Below are positions 8,122 to 15,474 of a stretch of 64,000 bases of DNA, piece after piece (position 1 is the stretch's first letter; each line of letters starts with the position of its first letter). The notes under the pieces are model-generated. The model had not been told where the DNA came from. It saw nothing but the letters and a program-made list of their open reading frames with translations, and ran no database searches. Origin of the DNA: Saprospiraceae bacterium (lineage in GTDB: Bacteria; Bacteroidota; Bacteroidia; Chitinophagales; Saprospiraceae); contig JADJJU010000010.1 in NCBI GenBank assembly GCA_016706365.1, positions 1 through 64,000 on the forward strand, read 5' to 3'. Both the position numbers and the translations under genes were made by a program.

Positions 8122-8228
8122 TGATAGACTTCAGATGATAGATCCTGAACCAAGTGCGCCTGTAAATATTAATTTGTCAGAACCATCCCGCTAAACCATT
8201 TTCAACCCTAATGATCCTAAACAGGATC

Positions 8229-8585
8229 TTACCATTCTGATTTTTCTGCACTTACATCTTTATCATTGGATGAACCTCTAGCCCGCTTACGTTTTTTTCT
8301 CTGCAGCTTGGCCAGCGTCAATGGACTAATTGTTTCCCTTACTTCAAATGCGCTAAGGACATGCAACTGATCTAATATTCTCAACACCTGGAGAAGAGTG
8401 GCAACAGTAACTGTTTCACCTCGTTCTAATAAACTCAAAGTGGAACGACTAATACCGGCCGCAGCTGCCAGGGTATCTTGAATAATATTTTGTTCCATTC
8501 GATGATGTCTTACAAATTTTCCAATATGTTCAGCTAAAGCTTTATCAGTCATGGATACCCAGTCCTTGAATGAATTATCAGTCAT
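8229..8585 (-). CDS. HipB-like Xre-family regulator without HipA partner
   Basis: This 118-aa protein carries a Cro/C1 helix-turn-helix at about residues 17-75 (IGKFVRHHRMEQNIIQDTLA, then AAAGISRSTLSLLERGE and a VATLLQVLRILDQL helix). The tail is basic (RKKRKRARG) and probably disordered. This layout is that of HipB-type antitoxins, which normally precede hipA, the kinase toxin. Here the downstream sequence (8100-8228) contains no hipA, so it is an orphan. The stop lies in a GAATGGTAAG context with no following gene. The palindrome ATGATATATCAT, 26 bp upstream of its start, may be its operator and is duplicated at 5179-5190. Confidence 0.8.
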   Translation of the reverse strand: MTDNSFKDWVSMTDKALAEHIGKFVRHHRMEQNIIQDTLAAAAGISRSTLSLLERGETVTVATLLQVLRILDQLHVLSAFEVRETISPLTLAKLQRKKRKRARGSSNDKDVSAEKSEW

Positions 8586-8930
8586 AAAGTAATAATTTAG
8601 TGCTTAACGAATGATATATCATGCAAAAGTACACAATTAAATAAATTACGATAAATGGATATGGCACCTAAAGATTAGTCCCGGTTCTTATTATATTATT
8701 CATCCTTTGTCCACCTAGCCTATCCCTCAATGCCCGCATATCTTCAGACAACTTGCGCTCCACAACTTTAGCATAAATCTGAGTTGTGGAAATCTTAGTA
8801 TGTCCCAGCATTTTGCTGACTGATTCTATTGGTACTCCATTGGCCAATGTGATAGTGGTTGCGAAGGTATGCCTGGCCAGGTGAAAAGTCATGCGTTTCT
8901 CAATCTTACAAATTTGGCCTATTTCCTTAA
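8578..8930 (+). repeat. Direct repeat of the integrase 3' end region (copy 2, intact)
   Basis: Partner of 5148-5498. It spans the start codon of the HipB-like gene, the palindrome at 8611-8622, and the last ~260 bases of the integrase gene. Copy 2 is continuous with the intact integrase, so it is the probable source. Confidence 0.8.
8611..8622. promoter_or_regulatory. Palindrome ATGATATATCAT, candidate HipB-like operator
   Basis: Perfect 12-bp palindrome between the integrase stop and the HipB-like start, 26 bp upstream of that start codon. Xre regulators usually bind such short palindromes over their own promoter, so autoregulation is inferred. Confidence 0.45.
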
Positions 8931-9951
8931 GGTATGAATTCATCTTCTGATTGGAAAATGACGGAAATACCCTGCCGGTTCCGATGACTCGGGGATCATT
9001 TTGATACTTGCGAATGAGTGCAAGTGCTTGTGGCAACAGTGGAAGTATAACTTTCTCACTGGACTTCTCCCGTTGCGTGTGGATCCAGAAATCGCCATCT
9101 ATTCCTCTGATCAGATTGTCTGTAGACAATTGATTCAAGTCGATATAGGACAAGCCGGTATAACAAGAAAAAACAAACAGGTCTCTGACCATTTCCAATT
9201 TGGTAGGTAATAAATTGATGGTTTCTAATAATTCAAATTCCTCATCTGACAAATACCCCCGCTCTGTTTTCTCAAATTTAAGGCTGAATTTATCCATTGG
9301 CCGGGCTGACATCCAATCCAGCTTGTGAACGAAGTTCAGCACCTTCTGCAGACGCTCCATATGCTTCATAAGACCATTGTTTTGCATTCTCTTTCTATGA
9401 GTTGTTGGAATGTATGCTCTGAGAAAGTATTCAAACTCTGTAATGAACTGAAAGTTAATTTTGCTCAATGGAATATCTGTTTTTCTCTTTTCCCTGGTCA
9501 CGAACTCTCTTATGTACTTTTCAGTAGTCCGATAATTTTTCATGGTACCGGGTTTGAGTACTGCGGATTGCATTTTATAATGATAGACAAAAGCTTCAAT
9601 AATCGTTTTTTCTTTTACCTCAATTCCCTGGAAAATGTCTTTCAGGGTATACAAATCTATCCCATCACCATATATCCTGGCATCCTTATAATGGGCCCAC
9701 ATTTTTGCTTTGGATTGATCCAAAAACATATTAATCTCCTTGTATTCGGGGAGCTTTTCTGACAGCCTTCCTTTGCTGTTATCCCACTCATTTGACTGGA
9801 CGACAACCTTCATTGAAATTTCTACACGCTTCATTTGGTGTACAATCCGCATAAACACTGAGCCGTAGCCGGGTTGATTGATTTTTTCGCGGAGGACGAA
9901 GTGTACGCAAAAGGCCCCTGATGTACTCATTTTGGTTCGATTTTGGTTCAT
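8668..9951 (-). CDS. IntDOT-like tyrosine recombinase (integrase)
   Basis: Integrase of ~427 aa. An N-terminal arm-binding domain is followed by a SAM-like core-binding domain (around residues 85-210) and a catalytic domain. The catalytic blocks are HLARHTFATT (H-x-x-R) and MLGHTKISTTQIYAK (H and nucleophile Tyr). The position of the first catalytic Arg is occupied by Ser (CYTGLSYIDL), and an Arg lies 12 residues upstream (MVRDLF). As I recall, the same Ser and upstream Arg arrangement is known from IntDOT of CTnDOT. The start at 9951 (MNQNRTKMSTSG) is the usual beginning of this family; a longer frame upstream looks non-coding. The gene lies 266 bp from the 3' end of tRNA-Pro and reads away from it, which fits an element integrated beside the tRNA. 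Confidence 0.93.
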   Translation of the reverse strand: MNQNRTKMSTSGAFCVHFVLREKINQPGYGSVFMRIVHQMKRVEISMKVVVQSNEWDNSKGRLSEKLPEYKEINMFLDQSKAKMWAHYKDARIYGDGIDLYTLKDIFQGIEVKEKTIIEAFVYHYKMQSAVLKPGTMKNYRTTEKYIREFVTREKRKTDIPLSKINFQFITEFEYFLRAYIPTTHRKRMQNNGLMKHMERLQKVLNFVHKLDWMSARPMDKFSLKFEKTERGYLSDEEFELLETINLLPTKLEMVRDLFVFSCYTGLSYIDLNQLSTDNLIRGIDGDFWIHTQREKSSEKVILPLLPQALALIRKYQNDPRVIGTGRVFPSFSNQKMNSYLKEIGQICKIEKRMTFHLARHTFATTITLANGVPIESVSKMLGHTKISTTQIYAKVVERKLSEDMRALRDRLGGQRMNNIIRTGTNL

Positions 9952-10159
9952 TTTGATGAAAAAAGCCCGAAAGCTCACCTTATAGCTCACCGGGAATTCA
10001 TCAAATGGTATCAAATGAAACTAAATCAAATTGACACATATAATTGTATATCAAACAATTAGAGTGCAAGTGGTACAAATATAGGACAAAAAATTACTCA
10101 CCCTATAGCTCACCCAACAATTGAATTACATTGGTATAAATTGAAATGCCCAAAAACAT

Positions 10160-10193
10160 AAAACGCTGTAAATCAATTGATTTACAGCGTTTT
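10160..10193 (-). terminator. Intrinsic terminator after tRNA-Pro
   Basis: A perfect 34-base palindrome has arms AAAACGCTGTAAATCAA and its complement. It lies 24 bases past the 3' end of the minus-strand tRNA. On that strand it is followed by a T-rich stretch, which fits Rho-independent termination. Confidence 0.75.
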
Positions 10194-10216
10194 GAAATGA
10201 TTTAAAATGGCCTTTG

Positions 10217-10290
10217 TCGGGATGACTGGATTCGAACCAGCGACCCCCAGCACCCCATGCTGGTACGCTACCAGGCTGCGCTACATCCCG
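10217..10290 (-). tRNA. tRNA-Pro(GGG)
   Basis: All four arms can be folded. The acceptor stem is CGGGATG with CATCCCG, the anticodon stem CCAGC/GCTGG, the anticodon loop ATGGGGT (anticodon GGG) and the T arm has GGTTCGAATCC. CCA is not encoded. The 3' end faces the integrase gene, so this tRNA is a plausible integration site. I found no obvious copy of its 3' end elsewhere in the window. Confidence 0.95.
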
Positions 10291-10293
10291 GAT

Positions 10294-10350
10294 CGGGTGT
10301 GGGTGTGAGTGTGGGTGTGAGTGTGGTTATGGGTGGGAGTTTGGGTGTTT
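10294..10350. repeat. G/T-rich simple repeat (GGGTGTGAGTGT type)
   Basis: Units of GTGTGGGTGTGA are repeated. The complementary C/A-rich run lies at 11186-11270, so the two form a long imperfect inverted repeat around the four-helix-bundle gene and just outside tRNA-Pro. The remaining bases to 10611 are AT-rich with repeated GGCTGTTTAATGGCTGTTTT words and no gene. Confidence 0.7.
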
Positions 10351-10611
10351 TCTATGAAAACAAATGATACAATCCACCCGGAAACTATTTATTTTATATT
10401 GAATAAGGATGAAAACAAATCGGCTGTTTAATGGCTGTTTTAAACCTAAAATCTGAAAACTCCTATATAACACTTTTGCAGAACGCTGATTTTCAAGTCC
10501 ATATAAAAATAGAATTTCAGATTAGTATTCAGAAATTCCAATTTAAAAACGGCTGCTAAATGGCTGATTGACTAATCTGAAATCTGAAAACTGATAGCTG
10601 AAACCTGAAAT

Positions 10612-10733
10612 CAGTCCCCGTCGTGTTATCTCTCATCGAATTGCAACATTCCTTGTCGCGGGGACTGAAATCTGAAATTCAGGCCCCGCAGAGTTATTCG
10701 TGTCAAATTGAAACATCCAGCGTTGCGGGGACT
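10612..10733. repeat. Two tandem REP-like inverted repeats
   Basis: Unit 1 has arms CAGTCCCCG (10612) and CGGGGACTG (10659). Unit 2 has arms GCCCCGCA (10683) and TGCGGGG (10724). The loops are alike (a TTATTC/TTATCT word, then AATTGAAACATCC / AATTGCAACATTCC), so they are two copies of one palindromic element. It resembles the element at 20590-20660, which continues TCGTGCTATC. Confidence 0.6.
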
Positions 10734-10739
10734 TCTTTA

Positions 10740-11141
10740 TTATACTCCGTAATGAGGACTGTCAGGCTCCTTAAATGCCGACAAACGATCATCATCAGGC
10801 ACATTTCTGATCATACCCAGCATCATTTTGGAAACTTGCTCGTATTGATCATACACGATCTTGAAAATTTCAGGTGCGATGATCTGATTATCCAGCATTA
10901 CATGCAGAATAGCCACACACTCAAAAAGTGAACTCCGGGACATAATGTAAAAACGCTTCTTATCTGCATTGGAATGCCTGCCCGTACCTTCTGCCAAATT
11001 AAATGCAATACTGAGACTCGCTCTCTGTAATTGATCCGCCAAATCTTTATGCTCAGTTTTAATCTTGAATATCCAGGGCAATAAATCTTTATTTAAAACC
11101 CTGATCTTCTGATATACATCCAATTTTTCAAAGTCAAACAC
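10740..11141 (-). CDS. Four-helix bundle protein (23S rRNA intervening-sequence protein family)
   Basis: This 133-aa helical protein has the family hallmarks DFEKLDVYQKIRVLNK at the N-terminus, QLQRASLSIAFNLAEGTGR in the middle, and the RFYIMSRSSLFECVAIL segment. Members are encoded in 23S rRNA intervening sequences or, as here, free-standing in Bacteroidota chromosomes; their role is unknown. The fold is shared with the Avd accessory protein of diversity-generating retroelements, but no reverse transcriptase is visible in this window. The gene sits alone between tRNA-Pro and tRNA-Val, framed by REP-like palindromes and complementary simple repeats. Such surroundings suggest a mobile unit. 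Confidence 0.9.
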   Translation of the reverse strand: MFDFEKLDVYQKIRVLNKDLLPWIFKIKTEHKDLADQLQRASLSIAFNLAEGTGRHSNADKKRFYIMSRSSLFECVAILHVMLDNQIIAPEIFKIVYDQYEQVSKMMLGMIRNVPDDDRLSAFKEPDSPHYGV

Positions 11142-11185
11142 TGGTTATTCTTTTTAATTTATAATCTCGCATTCTCAAATCAGCT

Positions 11186-11270
11186 CCTCACTCTACCACA
11201 CTCACACTCACTCCCATAACTCTCACTCTACCACACTCACACTCACACTCACACCCACACACACACTCAT
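11186..11270. repeat. C/A-rich simple repeat (ACTCACACTCAC type)
   Basis: Complementary to the G/T-rich run at 10294-10350. It ends six bases from the 3' end of tRNA-Val. Together the two runs could pair over about 0.85 kb. Confidence 0.7.
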
Positions 11271-11275
11271 TTTCG

Positions 11276-11350
11276 TCGAGACTACTGGATTCGAACCAGT
11301 GACCTCTGCCCTGTCAAGGCAGCGCTCTAAACCAACTGAGCTAAGCCCCG
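11276..11350 (-). tRNA. tRNA-Val(GAC)
   Basis: Cloverleaf with acceptor CGGGGCT/AGTCTCG (two G-U pairs), D arm GCTCAGTTGG, anticodon stem CTGCC/GGCAG, loop TTGACAG (anticodon GAC) and T arm GGTTCGAATCC. CCA is not encoded. The two G-U pairs in the acceptor are a little unusual, but the rest is regular. Confidence 0.92.
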
Positions 11351-11512
11351 TATTATCGGACGGCAAATTTATAGTAATTTCTTTAATAATTACACATCAA
11401 TTTTTATTAGTTTTGAGCTAAATTGCTTCCCAAATCTGATTTCTAAACGTATCATTGATGGTTTAGGAAGCTAGATTTTAATTATTCAATCAATATTTCA
11501 ATTTATTTCAAA

Positions 11513-11965
11513 ATGTATACAATGATAAAAACTTTCCTTCCCATTGTGATCCTGTTTTGTTTCGCAGGAATCACGAGTGCCCAGCTGGCATCCAAATGGA
11601 ATATAACCGATACAAAGGGTAAAAACCTCAAAATAGAAATGGGTAAGGTGAATGATATCAATGTTCCTGTCTATATTCTGGACAGCAAATCAGGAGATTT
11701 GAATATTGAGTTATACTATATGGGAACACCGGATTTTAGTACTAAAAGATTTCTCCAAATCATGCCGGCTGATGCTGAAGAGTCCAACCATTTACTGGAT
11801 TTGACTCAAGCAAATGAAAGGTCAATGTCCACCAGTATTTCCACAGCAAAAATCCAGGAAATTACCAGGTCAAAATCAATGGGCACGATTTATAAAGTGC
11901 AGGAAGTAATTGAAGGTGGGGGGAAAGTCGATATGAAGACCATATTCCACTTCAAATTAAAGTAG
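11513..11965 (+). CDS. Secreted protein of unknown function
   Basis: A product of about 150 aa with an N-terminal signal peptide (MIKTFLPIVILFCFAGITSAQ) and predicted cleavage after Ala-Gln type residues near 23-24. The start may be the second Met, four codons in. The mature part, beginning LASKWNITDTKGKNLKIEMGK, looks like a small beta-rich domain and ends FHFKLK. No domain is recognised. The gene lies 6 bp upstream of the AlkD-like gene and the two are followed by a coupled DUF900 gene, so all three probably form one operon. Confidence 0.75.
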   Translation: MYTMIKTFLPIVILFCFAGITSAQLASKWNITDTKGKNLKIEMGKVNDINVPVYILDSKSGDLNIELYYMGTPDFSTKRFLQIMPADAEESNHLLDLTQANERSMSTSISTAKIQEITRSKSMGTIYKVQEVIEGGGKVDMKTIFHFKLK

Positions 11966-11971
11966 AGTCTG

Positions 11972-12700
11972 ATGTCTGCTTCGCTTTTAACCGAAATAAG
12001 GGCAGATCTCCACAGCCGAATCATTCCGGAGAAAGCAGCATTTTTCCCCCGGTTCTTTAAATCAGGCCCCGGCGAATACGGTGAGGGTGATCAATTTTTA
12101 GGGATTACAGTCCCTTCTGTAAGAGAAGTATCTAAGAACTATTCAAAAAAAATAGATCGGTCTACACTTGATAACTTGTTCAAAAGTCAATGGCATGAAG
12201 AACGGCTATTAGCTGCACTGATGTTGGTTAATCTTTTTGATGCCGCTAAAGATCCGATCCAGCAAGAAGAATGGGTAGATTACTATTTGGATCAGGTAAG
12301 TAACAACAGAGTCAACAATTGGGATCTGGTTGATTTATCAGCACATAAAATCCTGGGGAAATTTCTTATACCAAGAGATAGATCCATTCTCTATAAATTA
12401 TACTATACCGGTCAGCTCTGGAGCCAAAGAGTGGCAATCATGAGCACTTATGCTTTTATCAAAAAAGATGATTATAAGGATATTTATGAGCTTGCAGAAC
12501 TTGCTTTACCTCATAAGCATGATCTGATTCATAAAGTATCCGGCTGGATGCTGCGGGAAATGGGCAATAGAAATCAGGATGCTCTGAGGGAATTTCTCGA
12601 TATTCATATGAAAAACATGCCGAGAACCATGCTTCGATATGCTATTGAAAAACTTGATGAACCCATCAGACAATATTATCTTATAAACAGCAGATCATGA
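11972..12700 (+). CDS. DNA alkylation repair protein, AlkD-like HEAT-repeat glycosylase family
   Basis: This 242-aa protein is all-helical and shows the family blocks YGEGDQFLGITVPSVREVSK, SQWHEERLLAALMLV, NNWDLVDLSAHKILG and HKVSGWMLREMGNR. AlkD-type enzymes remove bulky or cationic alkylated bases by wrapping DNA in HEAT-like repeats; this family role is known but not tested here. The Trp/Asp pair in VNNWDLVD corresponds to the conserved active-site region. The length is normal for the family (~235 aa). It is followed immediately by the DUF900 gene with an ATGA overlap. Confidence 0.88.
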   Translation: MSASLLTEIRADLHSRIIPEKAAFFPRFFKSGPGEYGEGDQFLGITVPSVREVSKNYSKKIDRSTLDNLFKSQWHEERLLAALMLVNLFDAAKDPIQQEEWVDYYLDQVSNNRVNNWDLVDLSAHKILGKFLIPRDRSILYKLYYTGQLWSQRVAIMSTYAFIKKDDYKDIYELAELALPHKHDLIHKVSGWMLREMGNRNQDALREFLDIHMKNMPRTMLRYAIEKLDEPIRQYYLINSRS

Positions 12701-13620
12701 TTAGGCTAGTTTATGTGGCTGTCTTTCTTAGCATTTTTACACAGACAAATGCAGAAATTCGGTACATAATGACTACTGATATGGGAATCAGTACAGGTAT
12801 TTTGCAAAAATCAATAATTTACAAAAAGGACGAAAAGGAAAAACTCAATAGCTCTATCAGCAGTTCTGAAATTGTACAATTTCTTACAGAACAAGCAGAC
12901 AATGGAAGTACTTTGCTGTTCTATTCTTATTCTTTCCTGGGAAATGTTGAGCCATATCTAACACAAAGCCTGGATAGAATTCAGAAGAGGATGATAAGAC
13001 ATCCTGAAGCAGGAATGGATGCCACATTAATAGTGTTGTTCAGACCCATTTATGCAAAATCTTTTCGGGGAAATCATCTGAAGGCCTACAAGGATGGTCA
13101 AAAACTGGGTCCGGTTTTGCAGGATGTTTTATATCAGGTTTCTAAGCAGAGTCACTTAAAACCAAAAATTAAGATCCTTGCACACTCAATGGGATCCCGG
13201 TTTCTCGAAGGGATTTTTGAATCATGGACAGAAAGTTCACCATCCATAGACCAGTTGATTTTAGCTGCTCCGGATATTGCACAGGACATTCCGTCGAAAT
13301 GGGCAAATAATCTTCCAATAAAGAAAATCACACTTTATACTAATTCTGCTGACTTGTTCCTTGGAGTCTCCAAATCTTTGCTGAATAGTAATCGCGCAGG
13401 AAAGTTACCCGGGAATAAAGATTTTTATTCTACCAATTCAAAAATCACGGTAATTCAAGTCAGGAATGTTGCCAAATTTCCACGGAGCATCGATGTCACC
13501 GGCCATGTTTATTTTCTGTATTCCAAAAAAGTCAGAAAAGATATTCAAAGAGAAATCCACGATAATGAAGGATCTTCCACCAGGAAAGCACACCCGGAAG
13601 GATATTTGACACTTAGATAA
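12697..13620 (+). CDS. DUF900-type alpha/beta hydrolase
   Basis: A 307-aa protein with a probable signal peptide (LVYVAVFLSIFTQTNA). The alpha/beta-hydrolase nucleophile elbow is seen as LAHSMGSR at about residues 164-171, followed by ILAAPDI, the pattern of the DUF900 family. The catalytic His may be in TGHVYF near residue 268. Substrates for this family are unknown. It overlaps the stop of the AlkD-like gene by 4 bp (ATGA), so translation is coupled. The last 30 residues are charged and probably disordered. Confidence 0.8.
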   Translation: MIRLVYVAVFLSIFTQTNAEIRYIMTTDMGISTGILQKSIIYKKDEKEKLNSSISSSEIVQFLTEQADNGSTLLFYSYSFLGNVEPYLTQSLDRIQKRMIRHPEAGMDATLIVLFRPIYAKSFRGNHLKAYKDGQKLGPVLQDVLYQVSKQSHLKPKIKILAHSMGSRFLEGIFESWTESSPSIDQLILAAPDIAQDIPSKWANNLPIKKITLYTNSADLFLGVSKSLLNSNRAGKLPGNKDFYSTNSKITVIQVRNVAKFPRSIDVTGHVYFLYSKKVRKDIQREIHDNEGSSTRKAHPEGYLTLR

Positions 13621-13659
13621 TTGGATCATTGGAACACATATCCGGGATTACTCTTGCTC

Positions 13660-13830
13660 AGGTGATGTCTTTCTGCGCCTACGGCTGGAAAGGTGACAGC
13701 GAGGTTCGCTTTGCTCACTGCGCAGCAAGTGTTTTTTCAGGGGACAAGCCCTGAAAAAGTGATGTCTTTCTTCTTTTTTCGGCTAGGCCTCAAATGAAGA
13801 AAGGTGATGTGCGAACTGAGTTCGCGGATG
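13660..13830. repeat. Hairpin array 1 with GGTGATGTC linkers
   Basis: Linkers (A)GGTGATGTC or close variants at 13660, 13691, 13759 and 13802 separate segments whose ends are complementary. Examples are TTTTTTCAGGG with CCCTGAAAAA, and TGCGAAC with GTTCGCG. In single-stranded form this gives at least four successive hairpins. It lies between two convergent genes. The same design recurs at 17583, 20835, 23125, 43887 and 62079. Confidence 0.75.
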
Positions 13831-13933
13831 AGTTCCGGGTTAGAGTTTGGGTTTGTTGGGGTATTATAGACACGGTGCAGCTTCTTTCGGCTGTTCATCC
13901 AGAAGCTAGAAGCGAGCAGCTAGAGGCCTGTAG

Positions 13934-15007
13934 CTAGAAGCGGCTGTTCAGCCACTCTCCCATCGTACTCAAAAAACCTGGCGCAAATTCTTTTTTCAAG
14001 CTCATATATTCTCCCGGACTACCTGTAATGGCCTCCTGAAAAAGATGATTAGCTTTTGGAATGATGACTGTTTGAAAATTTTTATTACCTCCTTCCTTCA
14101 GTGCATTTTCCATAGGCTCAAGGTTTTGGGAAGCCAGGACCTGAGTATCGAGTTCGCCAAATAAAATCAGCACGGGACAATTCACTCTCGTCAAAGCTGG
14201 ATATGGATCATAGCTCATATAGAATCTTAGCCATGGTACTTTTGATTGTCCAACAGCTTGCTGAGCTCCCATCTTTGCATATGCTTCTTTGTCCGGAATC
14301 TGCTTAAGCGATTCTTCAGGTAGCAATTCCAGTAATTTCAGCGTTTCTGCCTTGACGAATGTAGTGAGCATTTCTTCTGAGACAGTGCTGTCATACATCA
14401 TTTTCAAAACTTTTTGATTCATAGTAGATGATGCTTCAACAAATTCTTCTGACATTCCCGATGATCTGAGAATTGCCTTTTGCTGAACAGTGCTCACTTC
14501 TGTACCTTTGACCCCAAATCCAGCCATTAATATCAAAAATGCCACATCCGGTTCTTTATTGGCTACAATGGGCACAACTACTCCTCCTTCAGAATGACCT
14601 AATAAACCAATTCTGCTTTTATCAATATCATTCCTTGACTTCAAGTATCTGTATGCTTCAGTAGCATCGTCTGCTAAATCAGCAGTAGTAGATTCGTTGA
14701 CTGATTTGCCTTTCGATTTTCCCACTCCCCGGTCATCGTATCTCAGTACCGCCCAGCCTTGTGAGTTAAAAAAATCTGCTATCACCTTAAATGGTTTGAA
14801 TCCGAAAATATCGCTATCCCTGTTCTGAGGTCCACTTCCACTAACCAAAACTATTGCGCCATAAGATTTTTGCTCCCCTTCCGGAAAAGTTAATGTGCCG
14901 GATAATTGAGTGCCTGCATTATTGAATTGTACTTCTTCCTCCCTGAAAGACTGGGCCGAAACATGAAAAATAAACAATGTCAATATAAGGGCAAATAATT
15001 GTTTCAT
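13934..15007 (-). CDS. Secreted alpha/beta hydrolase (dienelactone hydrolase/esterase-like)
   Basis: A 357-aa protein with signal peptide MKQLFALILTLFIFHVSAQ. The oxyanion/entry motif VLVSGSGPQNRD and YDDRGVGKS come before the nucleophile elbow LLGHSEGG (Ser139). The acid is probably in FGELDTQV and the His in KANHLFQE. This is the classic S-D-H triad of periplasmic serine hydrolases that act on esters, and the substrate cannot be told. The stop codon and last residues (NSRF) are encoded by one copy of the dispersed AACAGCCGC element, so the C-terminus may have been reset by repeat insertion. It is divergent from sdpR. Confidence 0.88.
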   Translation of the reverse strand: MKQLFALILTLFIFHVSAQSFREEEVQFNNAGTQLSGTLTFPEGEQKSYGAIVLVSGSGPQNRDSDIFGFKPFKVIADFFNSQGWAVLRYDDRGVGKSKGKSVNESTTADLADDATEAYRYLKSRNDIDKSRIGLLGHSEGGVVVPIVANKEPDVAFLILMAGFGVKGTEVSTVQQKAILRSSGMSEEFVEASSTMNQKVLKMMYDSTVSEEMLTTFVKAETLKLLELLPEESLKQIPDKEAYAKMGAQQAVGQSKVPWLRFYMSYDPYPALTRVNCPVLILFGELDTQVLASQNLEPMENALKEGGNKNFQTVIIPKANHLFQEAITGSPGEYMSLKKEFAPGFLSTMGEWLNSRF

Positions 15008-15108
15008 GGTAAGGCAATTTTATAGATTTGGTCGGAAATTTTTCAACAGATTTAATGATCAATACTCTTGACTTTCCTTCTGTAATAATGAAACCAAGAT
15101 AAAGATAC

Positions 15109-15130
15109 TATTTAGATGTTTATCTAAATA
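15109..15130. promoter_or_regulatory. Candidate SdpR operator
   Basis: TATTTAGAT (15109-15117) and ATCTAAATA (15122-15130) are a perfect 9-bp inverted repeat with a 4-base spacer, 30 bp upstream of the SdpR start codon. A TAnnTTTG-type box (TATATTTG, 15148-15155) ends only 4 bases before the GTG, so the message could be nearly leaderless. SdpR-family repressors bind such AT-rich palindromes; autorepression is inferred. Confidence 0.6.
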
Positions 15131-15159
15131 CTTTTCAAACAAAATTTTATATTTGTAAG

Positions 15160-15414
15160 GTGAATACCATTTTCAAAGCGCTAAATGATCCGACCAGACG
15201 AGCCATTCTGGATTTACTCAGAGAGAAGGATATGACAGCTGGTGAAATTGCAGATGCCTTCAATATTACTAAACCCAGTATCTCACATCATCTGGACCTC
15301 CTGCGGCAAGCCAATCTTGTCAGTTCGGAGAAAAAAGGACTCTTTATTTTCTATTCACTAAATACCACAGTTTTGGATGACCTGATGGTATGGATTCTGA
15401 CACTGAAGAAGTAA
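15160..15414 (+). CDS. SdpR-like ArsR-family autorepressor
   Basis: The 84-aa winged-helix protein has FKALNDPTRRAILDLLRE, then ADAFNITKPSISHHLDLL (recognition helix) and KGLFIFYSLNTT. This is the pattern of SdpR-type ArsR repressors that lack the metal-binding cysteines. In Bacillus subtilis SdpR represses sdpR-sdpI and is sequestered at the membrane by SdpI. The GTG start is chosen because the family begins a few residues before FKAL. The gene directly precedes an SdpI homologue on the same strand, as in the model system. The perfect inverted repeat upstream is a good operator candidate. Confidence 0.9.
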   Translation: MNTIFKALNDPTRRAILDLLREKDMTAGEIADAFNITKPSISHHLDLLRQANLVSSEKKGLFIFYSLNTTVLDDLMVWILTLKK

Positions 15415-15474
15415 AATGGATTCATAATTTGAGAAATTAACTTACTTAAATGCTACTCAAATCTCAGAAATGAA

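Noticed and set aside
10740..11141. Avd accessory protein of a diversity-generating retroelement
   Set aside because: The fold family is shared but there is no reverse transcriptase, template repeat or variable repeat nearby.
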